A stretch of DNA of 64,000 bases. Origin: Nannobrachium achirus. Taxonomy: Eukaryota > Chordata > Actinopteri > Myctophiformes > Myctophidae. A program made the position numbers and the translations under genes. Under the pieces are notes generated by a model. That model saw only the letters and a program-made list of their open reading frames with translations, was not told the origin of the DNA and searched no databases. The stretch lies in assembly GCA_963921795.1 (NCBI GenBank), contig OY997654.1, forward strand, positions 1,647,867 to 1,711,866. The letters run 5' to 3'. Shown here piece by piece: positions 22,146 through 34,221 of the stretch (positions are counted from its first letter, which is position 1; the number at the start of each line of letters is the position of its first letter).

Positions 22146-23115
22146 AAGACGAATGTCTTGGAGAAGGAGTCTAGCAGAAAGCTAAATCTCTCCGTAATAT
22201 CCATTTATTTATGAGGGTGAGGGATGGGCCTTTCACCCGAGCCGAGCCACCCATGGTGTGATGATGGCGAGGCTGCTTACCGTGACTCATAGTGATGACC
22301 ATAGCCGGCAGGGGAAGAGACCATCTTGTTAAAAGGCTAACTATGATAATAAAATGAAATTGGATGCCAGTGTCCGAATGGTAGCGGCTGATTGTGTGAC
22401 ATATATATCTATTTTAATTTTAATGTATTTATTTATTCATTCTCATTCATTACTTATTTATTACCAAGTCATCGCATCTGTAATCACCACCATGCCTCGC
22501 TGCCATAAGTATTTTGTTGGGTCGAGATTTTACTTGAATCAGACGTTGGCAGTTTGTGTCTCCAGTTCCTGAAGGACGGCCAAATGTCAAATCTGTACCT
22601 ATCAGAGGAGCCACTGGCAAGGGTCCCAATGTGTGGGCCCTAAATTGACTCAAACGCTTTTTTCCGAGGGGGAAACGAAGAGTGCTGCACTAGTGTGGTG
22701 GGAGACAAACAACGAATTCGACCAAAATTACATGCTCTGATAAGTACAGGAAAAAAAGAATCAAACAAACGCGTCACACACCTGTAGCATTCTTCAAGGA
22801 AACCTGACAAGATAATGACTCAATTGCCAGCAGCTGTGCCTTGAAGAATGCTCCCCCCCCCCACCCCCTATCTACTATTCAGAGATTTGTATTTTACTGT
22901 TAAGTGTAGCCTCGCACACTGATAAAGGCTACAGCTTAGAGTGCTCAGAGCTCGATGATATTGTAACTACAATCTCCCTATATCTGTCTGTCTCTCTATA
23001 TTTTCAGGAGACGGCACTGAACCCACCACACTATGGCACACTCTGTGGCACAGGTACAGCCCGCTCCCACAGGATTAAAATCAATCTCTAGCTCCCACTA
23101 TACCAAGAGAGAGAG
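22146..23115. other. Intronic sequence, one hairpin and a C-run
   Basis: A 14-bp stem (AGCATTCTTCAAGG at 22788-22801 with CCTTGAAGAATGCT at 22837-22850) encloses a loop of about 35 bases. A C-run follows at 22852-22867. No gene was seen. Confidence 0.5.
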
Positions 23116-23722
23116 GTCCCATCCTAATTTACAGTACACTTTAAGACAGAATAAGACATAATAAAGCCATAATAAGAAATAATGTGTAGGTAACTAGAAC
23201 TAATATGTTTTATTAGACAGAATCAAAGACAGAATAGCAGAAAGAGCGAATACATTCTCTGGCACCGGCACCTGCCGCGGAACTGCCGCGACAGGTACCG
23301 CCGCACGACCCGCAGTTCGAACGGCAGTCGCACTGCATCGCCGGCGATAGGACTGGCAGTTCGACCGGCAGTCCCGGCAGTAGGACCGGCGGCCGCCGCA
23401 CGGACCGGCAGGTCCCGTTGCGGTAAACTGCCGGTCTGTGCCGTGGTGGCTGCCGCGGCAGTTACCAGCGATGCCGGTCCTACCTACAGTTCCGTGCGGC
23501 GGCCGCCGGTCCTATCGCCGGGCGATGCAGCACGACTGACGGTCGAACTGCCGGGCGGCAGGTGCCGGTGCCAGAGAATGTATTCGCTCTTTCTGCTATT
23601 CTGTCTTTGTTTCTGTCTAATAAAACATATTAGTTCTAATTACCAACACATTATTTCTTATTATGGCTTTATTATGTCTTATTCTGTCTTAAAGTGCACT
23701 GTAAAATAGGAATGGGACTGAG
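23116..23722. repeat. Large foldback with a hyper-GC-rich centre
   Basis: Outer arms of about 140 bases (GTCCCAT, then TACAGTACACTTTAAGACAG and so on) are inverted copies of each other. Between them, about 23250-23590 is very GC-rich and built from shuffled words such as CGGCAGTTCGACCGGCAGT and GGACCGGC, which also pair across the centre. It lies in GA-repeat flanks. Confidence 0.85.
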
Positions 23723-23749
23723 AGAGAGAGAGAGTGAGAGAATGAGAGT

Positions 23750-23784
<35 letters not shown>
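23723..23784. repeat. GA microsatellite
   Basis: GAGAGAG units are interrupted by TGAGAG. Confidence 0.95.
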
Positions 23785-23790
<6 letters not shown>

Positions 23791-25101
23791 GAAAGAAAGA
23801 AGAAGGAATGAAAGCAAGAACCTAAGAGGTGAAATGAGTACTTTACTTCCTCAACAGCCTCAAAGCCTACCTTTACACTGAAGTAGGAGGAAAAAAGGTG
23901 AACTCGGAGGGTGGGTGAGAGATGAGTCACATCACGTTGCCTGCCTGAAACGTATGACAAAAGCTCTTGGTGTGAGAGTGTGTCGGGGGGTTGGAATTGC
24001 TTTATCAAGATCCTGTGCTATTACATAGCCTGGCTATATGCACTGAGGATGATACGATTAAAGCCTCCTCCAAACATCCCTCACCTCACCTCCTCCCCCT
24101 CCCAAAAAAACACTGTGTAAAAAAAAAAGAACAAAAAAATAATGGTGACAGTCCGAGGATCTGTAATGTATGTTTATATGTATGTATGTATATCTATCTA
24201 TTACAGAGTTCATGGTGTTCATATTTATTTGATTTACTGATTCTTATTTTAACTTTTTTCTTATTTGATAATGTTTTCAAAACTGCCAGATAGGCCATTT
24301 TATTTTCTAATGATATGTTTTCTTTTTTTTTTTTTTTATATATATAATTGGAAGTCATTCTGGGCTTGCTCTTGGAACTATGGTGATATTTTGATGCTGC
24401 AAAGTCTACCAACAATAGGCCACAAATTGAGCCCACTTCACAGTTGTAACCTTTCTATCAGCTATTGCCTCTTTTTTATCCCACTTTCAGTGCCACTGGT
24501 AGCGTTGTTCGTAGTGTGTGGCTAATGTTAACAGTAATATGCATGGCCCCACAAAACACAACATTTGTAGAGCTTTACAGCTATGCTACTAGCCACCACA
24601 CAGTCTTATTACAATTGGACAAAATGGTGGGGGAAGTTTAGTATTTTAAGCCACAATCACAAGGGACTAAATGCTTGGGATTGGGATATAATCAAAAGCT
24701 GTTTATTATGTAGGGCAGAATTGATGAGCATTAAGCTTAGCCTTTTGTTGGCGGCATTCAAGTCCTTAGTCGCATCCGATTTAACCTGTGAGACCCATTA
24801 TTATTTAAAATGTTTCCAGATGGATAAGAATGAAGAAAGAATTACAATCCTCAGGCAGTCATACTATGACTTGGTGGGCTTAAGCAACAATCACTTGAAT
24901 TTACTACATTATTTAAACGTATGAAATGTTGCGATGAAAATTCCATTGAACACCAAAACGTGGAGGTAATCCAGGCTTTGATTTAAACCATTCGACAGAA
25001 AACACACTGATGGTGCACATACAATTCTTTAGGGCTTGGGTCATATGGTCACACACACACACACGCACGCACGCACACACACACAGACATAGCCTCTACT
25101 G
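23785..25101. other. Intronic sequence, no supportable gene
   Basis: A 113-codon open frame at 24583-24924 has no family I recognise and no ATG context of note. An AC-rich tract lies at 25052-25085. Confidence 0.4.
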
Positions 25102-25492
25102 CAGTGTTTCTCAACCTTTTTTCTGCATGGGCACACTTTTCATGTCCCAAGAATCATGGGCACTCCAACATAATACGGGGGTGTAAATATCGTCACTGTC
25201 GGGAAGAAACCTTGTATCTCCAAGTTTCAAATTTGTACGTTTCTTCGCAAAGTAAAGCCCTGCTTCATCATACAAGGCTGTTGCACAACAGTAGTGAAAA
25301 CGGCCGATCTACAAGCACACAACGCCTCGCACCGCGAGGCGTTGTGTGCTTGTAGATCGGCCGTTTTCACTAGTTTAAATCATTTTTAAAATGATAAATA
25401 CAATCCTGGCTTTCAAGCAGTTTCAAGGGGCACACTCGACCCTTCTCAGGGGCACACCAAAGGTCCCCAGGCACAGTCGTTGAGAAACACTG
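25102..25492. mobile_element. hAT family K, carrying a family D core
   Basis: The ends CAGTGTTTCTCAACC and GTTGAGAAACACTG are flanked by the perfect duplication CTCTACTG (25094-25101, 25493-25500). From about 25194 to 25394 the interior is family D (GTCGGGAAGAAACCTTGTAT, and the module at about 25300-25370) with one D end missing. Confidence 0.92.
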
Positions 25493-25500
25493 CTCTACTG

Positions 25501-25838
25501 TATCTCTACAGTCATTAGGTTTATTGTCCCGTCTCTCTACAATATGACACCAGTAGCTGGCGCAATGGGTTAGTGTGGCATTGTTGTTCAATATTCATGT
25601 TAATTGGTCAAGTAAAAGACTGCTTTGGTAGGTACGAGACCTAAATGGTACAACACAGTACATACATATAACTGTGGAATTAGATCCATTAAAACGGACG
25701 TCACTATGAGTTGGTTGGCGTTGTACAAACGGACAGCACCGGCAGCCGTTTTGATTTAGCTTTTCTTATCATTCTTGTTAAACCATATGATTTTGAAGAT
25801 GTCCGATTTAAAGCGTCTAATTCTATGTATATTAGAAC
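25501..25838. other. Intronic sequence without recognised features
   Basis: No gene or repeat was seen. Confidence 0.4.
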
Positions 25839-26268
25839 CAGTGGTTCTCAACCTGTGGTTCGGAAACCCCCAGAGAGGGTCCCCAGATTATATTTGGGGG
25901 GGTCCCCAGATGATTAACCTAATGTGCAACACTGTTTTTGCACTCAACAGTAAACAAACCGACATAAAGTTTAAGTGTACAGCACATTTCTAAAGTGACA
26001 ATTTAAGGACTTACTATCTCTGAAATGACAAATTAAACATTGGCCAAACTGTCAAATATTAGAGGCAGAAATTGTGAAAGTAGCAGATCTACACGCTCAC
26101 AACGCCTCGCGTTGCGAGGCGTTGTGAGCATGTTGATCTGCTATTTTCACAATAGAACCGTGCTATAAAAATGTAATTCCTCACCGCTTAGTGCTTGTCA
26201 GGGTGGGCGGCCCAGTGCAAATATGATTATTTTTGGGGGTCGCGGCCTGAAAAGGTTGAGAACCACTG
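25839..26268. mobile_element. hAT family B, copy 1
   Basis: The ends CAGTGGTTCTCAACCTGTGG and AAAAGGTTGAGAACCACTG are intact, but no clear target duplication remains. The module at 26079-26147 has outer arms TTGTGAAAGTAGC and GCTATTTTCACAA. Confidence 0.85.
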
Positions 26269-26712
26269 CACTATAGACATCCAGGCGTTTGCACTGGAGG
26301 AGGTATATTCATGTAATTATGGTATCCAATGTATTCACTACTGCGTAGGAGCCACAGTATGAACTATACATAGCATCATAGCACTGTGTAATGATTAGAC
26401 TTGCCTGATCCTTGGGGAGAAAAAAAAAAAAAAGAAAAAAGAAAAAAAAAAGACGTACATGGGGAGAGCTTTTATCCATGTAAGGGAGACAGAGAACCTC
26501 ACTTTTATTCAATGTGAAGTACGATATGCACCTTACATGATCTTTGTAATTGACTTTGATTTGCCAGTGTGTGGAGAAAACTGTAAATGTTTTGTTTATG
26601 TATGTGTGTGTGCTTCTGAAATTTATTAAAGTCTTTTGCATTGTATATGGCACATTTCCATGACTCTTCTTGTTCATCAGGGAAAACGTAGTTCAGCCTT
26701 ATTAGCCTTTAA

Positions 26713-27497
26713 CCCATTTAGAACGGGTACACAGTGTTGTGTATCATTATTTTATGCTTTAACTATTGAAAAATAGCAGATATACAAGCTCAGTGCCGCG
26801 CTGCGAGCTTCTAGATCTGCTATTTTTGAAAAATTGTGAAAATTCGAATTTTGACCCGTGTCTTTTGAATCCTTCTAAGGTTTTTTTTAAAAACCTATAT
26901 TTCTATTTCAGCAATCTGGCTGTAGCCATCATCAAAGAAAAGGTCCTTTTCACTTAACTGGAGTTTCTTGTTCTTGAGAGACTACTATGTCAGTGGTTCT
27001 CAAACCTTTTCATGTGAAGGACCCCCAAACTGATATTTATTTGGCCACAAACCCCCCATCTCAAAATATAAACGTTCCCTTTAAAAATACATATACCGTA
27101 TTTTCCGGACTATAAGGCGCACTTAAAAGCCTTTAATTTTCTCAAAAAACTACAGTGCGCCTTATAGTCCAGTGCGCCTTATATATGGATCATTCATTGA
27201 CATTGACATTCCCTTTAGCACAGCTCCATCTGTTGGATGCATAACGCAACGATAGCGTCTATTATGTGCGCCTTATAGTCAGGTGCGCCTTATATATGAA
27301 AACAGTTTGAAAATAGACCATTCATTGACAGTGCGCCTTATAGTCAGGTGCGCCTTATAGTCCAGAAAATACTGTATTCAAAGATTTGCACGCATTTTCA
27401 CAACTTTTTTCAAAAATAGCAGATCTACAAGCTTGCAGCAGTATATCTGCTATTTTTCAATAGTTACAGCATTCAATGATTCTCGGCCTAAACGGGT
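26713..27497 (+). mobile_element. Family C (piggyBac-like), copy 1
   Basis: It opens CCCATTTAGAACGGGTAC after TTAA (26709-26712) and closes GGCCTAAACGGG before (T)TTAA (27498-27501). Two modules lie at about 26773-26824 and 27413-27462. A hAT-like end, CAGTGGTTCTCAAACC, lies inside at about 26991. A mariner-like element is inserted at 27096. Confidence 0.88.
27096..27374. mobile_element. Tc1/mariner-like MITE nested in family C copy 1
   Basis: CCGTATTTTCCGGACTATAA and TATAGTCCAGAAAATACTG form the ends, flanked by TA at 27094-27095 and 27375-27376. The interior repeats TGCGCCTTATAGTC. The uninterrupted target is seen in other family C copies. Confidence 0.88.
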
Positions 27498-27501
27498 TTA
27501 A

Positions 27502-28374
27502 TTCCCCTGCTCTGTGAGCTTGCTGTGACCGGCCAAATAGCTCGATTTTACAACGTGTAGGCTTACTGCACAATAACTTGCATGATGCGTATATAGTTAT
27601 GCACTTGTGCACTGTCTAGGTCAGTGCTGGCCAATGCCATTTAACCTGTGTGTGGGCGTGTTGGTCTGGACAGCCTTGATTGGCTCCTGTTTGAAGTCAT
27701 ACTGCGGGAAGAGAACCGCCTGCCCCCACCATTCTTTTATTCCTTTTCTCCGCAACAACAAGGCGCTTATCCAGAGGAGAGAGTAATGATGAAACGATTT
27801 AGATACACTGTACATCTCTCATTAGGAGGGAGATTACAGTCAAAAGTTATGGAAATTTGGAATAACACCATCCTTTGAAGTGCGGCGGACGGAACGCGTC
27901 AGAACAGGGGCTGCTTTTTTTGGAACGGTGCAACTTACTTCTCTCTGTGTCTCCTCCACGAGAGCTGATAATGATCATTTGATAATGAGCACCCTGCTAT
28001 TATGATGTACAGTACAGTACAGTTGGAGCACAAACGGGGGACTGGAGCCGTTTGTACATCTGAAAGAGATTGATGGTTGTACAGCAACCACCAACCACCA
28101 ACCCCCGAAATGCCAGTGTGGCGATTATTATTTTATTTTTACACATTTTTGATACAGGCTTCTGAGGCGTAGAACGGAGTCAAAGCGTCGGCAGCAGGAA
28201 AATGTTTAATTGCTTATCAAAGTTACTTCATATATCAAAAAAACTGAAACGGCTAACTCTTTCCCCGGAGGGAAGCATGTCCTCAGTGATTACAGCAAAC
28301 AGTTCACACAATCCCGTAAAGCGTCTCCTTTCCTGACATTGAGGGAGCACAAATGACAGCGTTCTATTAATAGA
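27502..28374. other. Intronic sequence without recognised features
   Basis: No gene or intact repeat was seen. Confidence 0.4.
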
Positions 28375-28378
28375 TTAA

Positions 28379-28970
28379 CCCATTTAGAACGGGTACACAT
28401 TATTGTGTATCATTATTTTATGCTTTAACTATTGAAAGATAGCAGATATACAAGCTCACAGCACGGAAACCGAGTGCCGCGCTGCGAGCTTGTAGATCTG
28501 CTATTTTTGAAAAATCGTGAAAATTAGAATTTTGACCCGATTCTATAAGTGTCTTTAGAATCCTTCTAAGATTTTTTGAAAAACCTATGTTTCTATGTCA
28601 GCTATCTGGCCAGCCATCGTCAAAGAAAAGGTCCTTTTCACTTAACTGGAGTGGAGCTCAGTTATTCTGTTCTTGAGACACTACTATGTCAGTGGTTCTC
28701 AAACTTTTTCATGTGAAGGACCCCCAAAATGATATTTATTTGGCCACGGACCCCCATCTCAAAATATTGAGTTCCAAGGACCACCCAGAAGCAAAATTTT
28801 ACTTACAAACGTTCGCTTTGAAAATACATATAGGCCTATTCAAAGATTTGCACACATTTTCACGACTTTTTCCAAAAATAGCAGATATACAAGCTCGCAG
28901 CGCGGCACTCGCTTGTATATCTGCTATTTTTCACTGGTTAAAGCATTCAATAATTCTAGGCCTAAACAGA
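28379..28970 (+). mobile_element. Family C (piggyBac-like), copy 2
   Basis: TTAA lies at 28375-28378 and 28971-28974. Two modules lie at 28437-28508 and 28875-28931, the first with tip GCGCGGC-type sequence. Confidence 0.9.
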
Positions 28971-28974
28971 TTAA

Positions 28975-29620
28975 TGTAAACCTGCTAAATGTCTTGTTCC
29001 CACTCTGAACCTAATGAACTTGAGTGAATCATAAAGTAAATGGTGTATGCCTTTGAGCTTGATAAATTGACATTTTATGACTCTGGCTTTCATGTTGTGC
29101 ATCATTAGGTAATGAAATGTATTTGAATGTGCCAGAACTTTAATAATACAAGTTCAAAGATACCACATATCTAATGAGTCTTAACATTTATGCATAAAAA
29201 GAGAGTGGGCGACGCATGGATTTTCATTTGTTTCAGAGTTCACTGCAGCCAAAAGATGAGAAAATGAAATGTTTACAACAGAGGAATGCCTTTGGTATGT
29301 GCAGTTGTGCACTTTCCTCCTCTTTTCTCATAGAAAAATACAGTTTTTATTTACTTGTCTTCCTCTCAACATTGCGTTTGTGATTTCGGTTTGGATAGCG
29401 TCGTGTCCATTTCCAATGATTTTTATCATCTACACAGAATGACTTTTAAAGGTTGTCCCATGGTTGTATTACAGCATGTCAGTGAGAGGAGCATTTCCAG
29501 AGTTGCTTTCCTGACATGTTGATTCATGATTTATGAGGATGTAGTATTGGATTTCATCTAACAGCCCAGGAAGCTGGTCATATAGTAAGTTTGATTACAC
29601 ATAATGCAATGAAATGTCTG

Positions 29621-29623
<3 letters not shown>
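28975..29623. other. Intronic sequence without recognised features
   Basis: No gene or intact repeat was seen. Confidence 0.4.
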
Positions 29624-29669
<46 letters not shown>

Positions 29670-29758
29670 ACGCGCACACACTCACGCACGCACACACACA
29701 TACACATACGCGCACACTCACACACGCACACGCACACACGCGCACACGCGCACACACA
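29624..29758. repeat. AC microsatellite with CG-containing variants
   Basis: A long (AC)n run is followed by ACGCGCACAC-type variants. Confidence 0.97.
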
Positions 29759-29856
29759 ATACATGTGTACGCACATGCATTATGGAGGTGAAGGGGCAAA
29801 AGAGATATCAAACAGATCTTCATTAAAATCTTCTGCCATTTAAGTATGTTCTCATT

Positions 29857-29860
<4 letters not shown>

Positions 29861-29928
<68 letters not shown>
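29861..29928. repeat. (TA)n followed by a T-run
   Basis: About 18 TA units run directly into about 30 T. Confidence 0.97.
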
Positions 29929-30660
29929 CGTAAAAGGTTGCACTAGTATCCAATATTTCTTATGTGTATGTATGGATATTTTCATAATGCATGCACAATT
30001 GCTGGAGGCATTGCAGCTATTGATTATGCATTTTCGCTACAGCAGTTTACAACATGTTAAGTTTGATTAAAAAAATAGATTACAATTATCATCATTACGG
30101 ACAGTCCTGAGAGAGACGAGTCATTTACTTCCCATCACTGGTGGGCAAAATACTCAACCCCAGTAACTGAGTCAAGATAAATGTTACATTTGTACCTAAG
30201 TTAAGTCTATATATATTTGTTTTCCCTTCAAAAGTACAATATTTGTCTTTGAAATATAGTGGAGTGAAAGTCATAAGCATCCAATAAATACAGTACAAGT
30301 ACAGATTGGTATGACCCCTCCCCCTAGGGTCATAAGTAAATGATAATAATAACGATACATGAGTCCTAGTTCTCAAGTAAAGGTACTTATTGTTACTGTC
30401 AACGCACATTTTTTTTTTTCACATTGCATTGATTTTCATTTCCATTTCAGTTCATGCCTTTCCACATCTGTTGCATGAGAGTGAAATGACAGCAACTGGA
30501 TTTATTGCAGATATTCTGAACTAATTAATCTCCATACATGAACCTTTTAGCCAGAACAACTATGATAATAACAAAATTAATTTGTTTGGGGTGGCATTAA
30601 TGGACCAAAGATGTTCACCCATTTATCTCAAACCAAGAGTCGTTCATTCAATTATCTCTT
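29929..30660. other. Intronic sequence with an old family H-like relic
   Basis: CACTGGTGGGCAAAATACTC near 30137 and GTAAAGGTACTTATTGTTAC near 30377 suggest a decayed family H-type element. Nothing else was seen. Confidence 0.4.
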
Positions 30661-30910
30661 ATCGTCGTTGTCGGGTGGAAACCTCGTATCTCCAAAGTTT
30701 CGGATGTATACGTTCTTTCGCAAAGTAAAGCCCTGCTTCATCATACAAGGCCGACACACAAAAGTAGTGAAAACAGCAGATCTACAAGCACACCGCGTTG
30801 TGTGCTTGTAGATCGGCTGTTTTCACTAGTTTAAATCATTTTTTAAAATGATAAATGCAAAATGAAAGATTTTGGACATAGCCTCCAAGGTTTCCACCTG
30901 ACAACGACGC
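30661..30910. mobile_element. Foldback family D, copy 3
   Basis: The ends ATCGTCGTTGTCGGGTGGAA and TTCCACCTGACAACGACG are present. TA lies at both borders, allowing one extra base. The module lies at about 30768-30826, with a shortened tip. Confidence 0.85.
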
Positions 30911-31316
30911 TATACTTCTATATCTATATGAAAGGGAGAGACACAAAGTCACCCTGGAAATCAGTCAATTCTTGGTAGCGTAGTCTTGCTGAAAAAATAA
31001 AATAAAAAATAAACGCTCTGGTTTCCCCGTCGTTCATGAAAGCATTTTGTTGTTAAAGGTATACGTGGGGAGGTGCTAGGGGAATTAGCCAAGCAGCAAG
31101 CGTATCCAGGAGGGTATGATGTGCTGGTACCCTGAAGCGGTGCTGTACTGTCTAAGCAGGGGCTATTTATGCATGTGCTGTGCAATGGTGCAGGAAACAA
31201 GAAGATGCTGTCTAGCTGCTGCACTCCACTCAAGGCAAGCACTCCACACAATTGCTGCCAAATCTCCGCCAAACTGAATAATTCAATCATCCATCCCCCC
31301 CCATAGCTGCGGCAGT
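30911..31316. other. Intronic sequence without recognised features
   Basis: No gene or intact repeat was seen. Confidence 0.4.
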
Positions 31317-31320
31317 CTAG

Positions 31321-31893
31321 CCCATTTAGGCCTAGAATTATTGATTGCTTTATAACCAGTGAAAAATAGCAGATATACAAGCTCACAGCGCGGCACCGAG
31401 TGCCGCGCTGCGAGCTTGTAGATCTGCTATTTTTGAAAAAGTCGTGAAAATGTAGTGCAAATCTATGACTATTATGTATTTTCAAAGCGGACGTTTGTTA
31501 CTCAAATTTTGCTTCTGGGTGGTCCCTGGAACTAGATATTTTGAGATGCGGGTCCGTGGCCAAATAAATATCATTTTGGGGGTCCTTCACATGAAAAGGT
31601 TTGAGAACCACTGACATAGTAGTCTCTCAAGAACAGACTAACTGAGCTCCAGTTAATTGAAAAGGACCTTTTCTTTGACGATGGCTAGCCAGATTGCTGA
31701 CATTGAAACACAGGTTTTCCAAAAAATCTTAGAAGGATTCAAAAGACACTTATAGAAAAAAAATAGCAGATCTACAAGCTCGCAGCGCGGCACTCGGTGC
31801 CGCGCTGTGAGCTTGTATATCTGCTATTTTTCAATTGTTAAAGCATAAAATAATGATACACAATACTGTGTAGGCCTACCCGTTCTGAATGGG
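31321..31893 (-). mobile_element. Family C (piggyBac-like), copy 3, with CTAG flanks
   Basis: CCCATTTAGGCCTAG opens it and GTTCTGAATGGG closes it. The four bases on each side are CTAG (31317-31320, 31894-31897), not TTAA. Modules lie at 31363-31434 and 31760-31830. Confidence 0.88.
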
Positions 31894-32023
31894 CTAGCTA
31901 CCTTTGTGTGTGCAACAATCAAATCAGCGTGGAAGCCCACCGAGTGGTTCTTTCTCTGAGACACTGAGTAGCCTGCCTTACAGCCCGGAGATTGTTTTCA
32001 TTGAAAACAATTCTGTTGATTAA

Positions 32024-32653
32024 GCCATTCAGAACGGGGTACACTATTGTGTATCGTTGTTTTATGCTTTAACTATTGAAAAATAGCAGATATACAAGCT
32101 CACAGCACGGCACCGAGTGCCGCGCTGCGAGCTTGTAGATCTGCTATTTTTGAAAAATGGTGAAATTTGAAGAATTTTGACCCCCGATTCTATAAGTGTC
32201 TTTTGAATCCTTCTAAGAATTTTAGAAAACCCTATGTTTCTATATGTCAGCAATCTGGACAGCCATCGTCAAAGAAAAGGTCCTTTTCACTTAACTGGAG
32301 CTCAGTTAGTCTGTTCTTGAGAGACTACTGTGTCAGTGGTTCTCAAACCTTTTCATGTGAAGGACCCCCAAAATGATATTTATTTGGCCACGGACCCCCA
32401 TCTCAAAAGAATTAGTTCCAGGGACCACCCAGAAGTAACATTTGTGTTACAAACATTCGCTTTGAAAATACATAATATGTATTTTCAATTTGAATATATT
32501 ATATTCAAAGATTTGCACACATTTTCACAACTTTTTCAAAAAATAGCAGATCTACAAGCTCGCAGCGCGGCACTCGGTGCCGCGCTGTGAGCTTGTATAT
32601 CTGCTACTTTTTCACCAGTTTAAAGCATTCAATAAGTCTAGGCCCTAAATGGG
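32024..32653 (+). mobile_element. Family C (piggyBac-like), copy 4
   Basis: TTAA lies at 32020-32023 and 32654-32657. Modules lie at 32081-32151 and 32540-32610. Confidence 0.9.
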
Positions 32654-32657
32654 TTAA

Positions 32658-33048
32658 ACGAGGTGTGACTGTGGAGCATGGGATCTGAGTAACATCGATT
32701 GCCTGTACAATTGTTTGTTCCTTGTTAAAAGCGTGATCTAAAACAGTAGTTGTTGATAGTGTGTACTGTGCAGGGAACATATGTGTTGCTGGTGGTGTTT
32801 TGGGTAGACAGGTCCGGTGCACGTACTGGAGAAAACTCAATTTCTTTTTTTTTATCCACAAAACCCCCCTGGTAGTGAAATCTACTGTGATTCTGTTGTG
32901 CACAGGTGCAATAATGGGTTGATGACTTTGGACAGAGCAGAATTCTTTTAAACATCATTGTTGGTGCTTTGGTCTGTGCAAGATTGCTTTTAGAATTTAA
33001 GGAAGGTTTACAACTTTCTCTCTCTCTTGCTATATATATATATATATC
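32658..33048. other. Intronic sequence without recognised features
   Basis: No gene was seen. A TA run immediately precedes the next element. Confidence 0.4.
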
Positions 33049-33304
33049 GTTGTTGTCGGGTTAAAACCTTGTATCTCCAAAACCGTTCGTTTTGCATTTA
33101 TCATTTTAAAAATGATTTAAACTAGTGAAAACAGCCAATCTACAAGCACACAACGCCTCGCACCGCGAGGCGTTGTGTGCTTGTAGATCTGCTGTTTTCA
33201 CTATTTTGTACAACGGCCTTGTACGATGAAGCAGGGCTTTACTTTGCGAAAGAACTTACAAATTTGAAACTTGGAGATACGAGGTTTCCACCCGACAACG
33301 ACGA
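33049..33304. mobile_element. Foldback family D, copy 4
   Basis: TCGTTGTTGTCGGGTTAAAA and CCACCCGACAACGACGA lie within a TATATA target, so a TA duplication is likely. A complete module lies at about 33128-33200. Confidence 0.85.
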
Positions 33305-33978
33305 TATATATAATTTTTTTGGAGACTCGCAAAACATTGATTAGGATAGACCATGTAGGTTTAACGCCAAGCTTCTGAGGGAAACTGTTTAAAAAGCATA
33401 TTAAAGTATGCTAATGTGAGGGAATATTACATTTAATTGCAGAACTTGTTTATTTTATTTTAATTGGTGGTGGTGGTGGTGGTGTTGGGGTGTTCTGTAA
33501 AATATCAACTGTCAGATGAGTTCTGCTTCATCTACATTCTGTGGGTATTTCCAGTGGAGCTACTGTATGGCAAAGGACAGCGGTTGTTTTGCATTGGAAT
33601 TCTTCCCTCATTTTACCCTCTTTGAAGCATACAGAGGAAAAACCCGTCCAGCAACCTATCATGCTGTGGGGGCTAATAAAGGCATTTTTCAAACCTAGCC
33701 ACGTCCCACTGTGGGTCATTGTTCAACACCGGGTGATGCCGCGATGTGGTCTAATCCAGTGGCTTATTTGTGAGACACATCTGAACTGTAGCACCCAGAC
33801 TAAATTAGTTTGCTTTCAGACAGTTTTAATATGTCTACTCTAAATTCAAATATAACTGCATTGGAACAACTTCTGGTCGACTATTTTTTTGTGCCAACAT
33901 GCTAATCCTTGAACTGTATAGTATCTTGCAATCTAACGGCTCCTGAAATAGGTTCCTTATGATGGTGACAGGAAAATA
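33305..33978. other. Intronic sequence without recognised features
   Basis: Short overlapping open frames at 33516-33843 have no recognisable product. A GGT repeat lies at about 33465-33484. Confidence 0.4.
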
Positions 33979-33982
33979 ACAC

Positions 33983-34221
33983 TCGCATGACTGAACCTGA
34001 TTTTGAGATTTTGAGGTGGTTTGGGTTTGCTGAGGAAACTCTGAGAAATTTTCCCTTTCATGATTTTTCCTTAACATACAAGCAAAGTCTTGTTTTTTTT
34101 TTCTACCATTTGAGACGTTTTGTAAACATGAAATAAAATGTTTTGAGTGTTTCCTGAGCAATCTAATTCCATTTCTAAATCTCAAAAACAGGTCAAAATG
34201 ACCTGTTAGTCATGCGAGTGC
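33983..34221. mobile_element. Small TIR element with CACTCGCATGACT ends
   Basis: CACTCGCATGACT at the left and AGTCATGCGAGTG at the right are exact inverse copies. An AGGTCAAAATGACCT dyad sits next to the right end. The flanks suggest TAA (Harbinger-type), but this is not firm. Confidence 0.7.

Noticed and set aside
24583-24924. 113-codon open frame as a gene
   Set aside because: It has no recognisable domain and AT-rich composition, and no splice or promoter evidence.
25839-26276. 8-bp target duplication at family B copy 1
   Set aside because: The flanks ATTAGAAC and CACTATAG do not match, so no duplication is claimed despite intact hAT ends.
32167-32590. Recurrent open frame starting MSVVLKPFHVKDPQNDIYLA
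   Set aside because: It appears in nearly every family C copy because the repeat is open in that frame. It has no start context and varies with indels, so it is not a gene.
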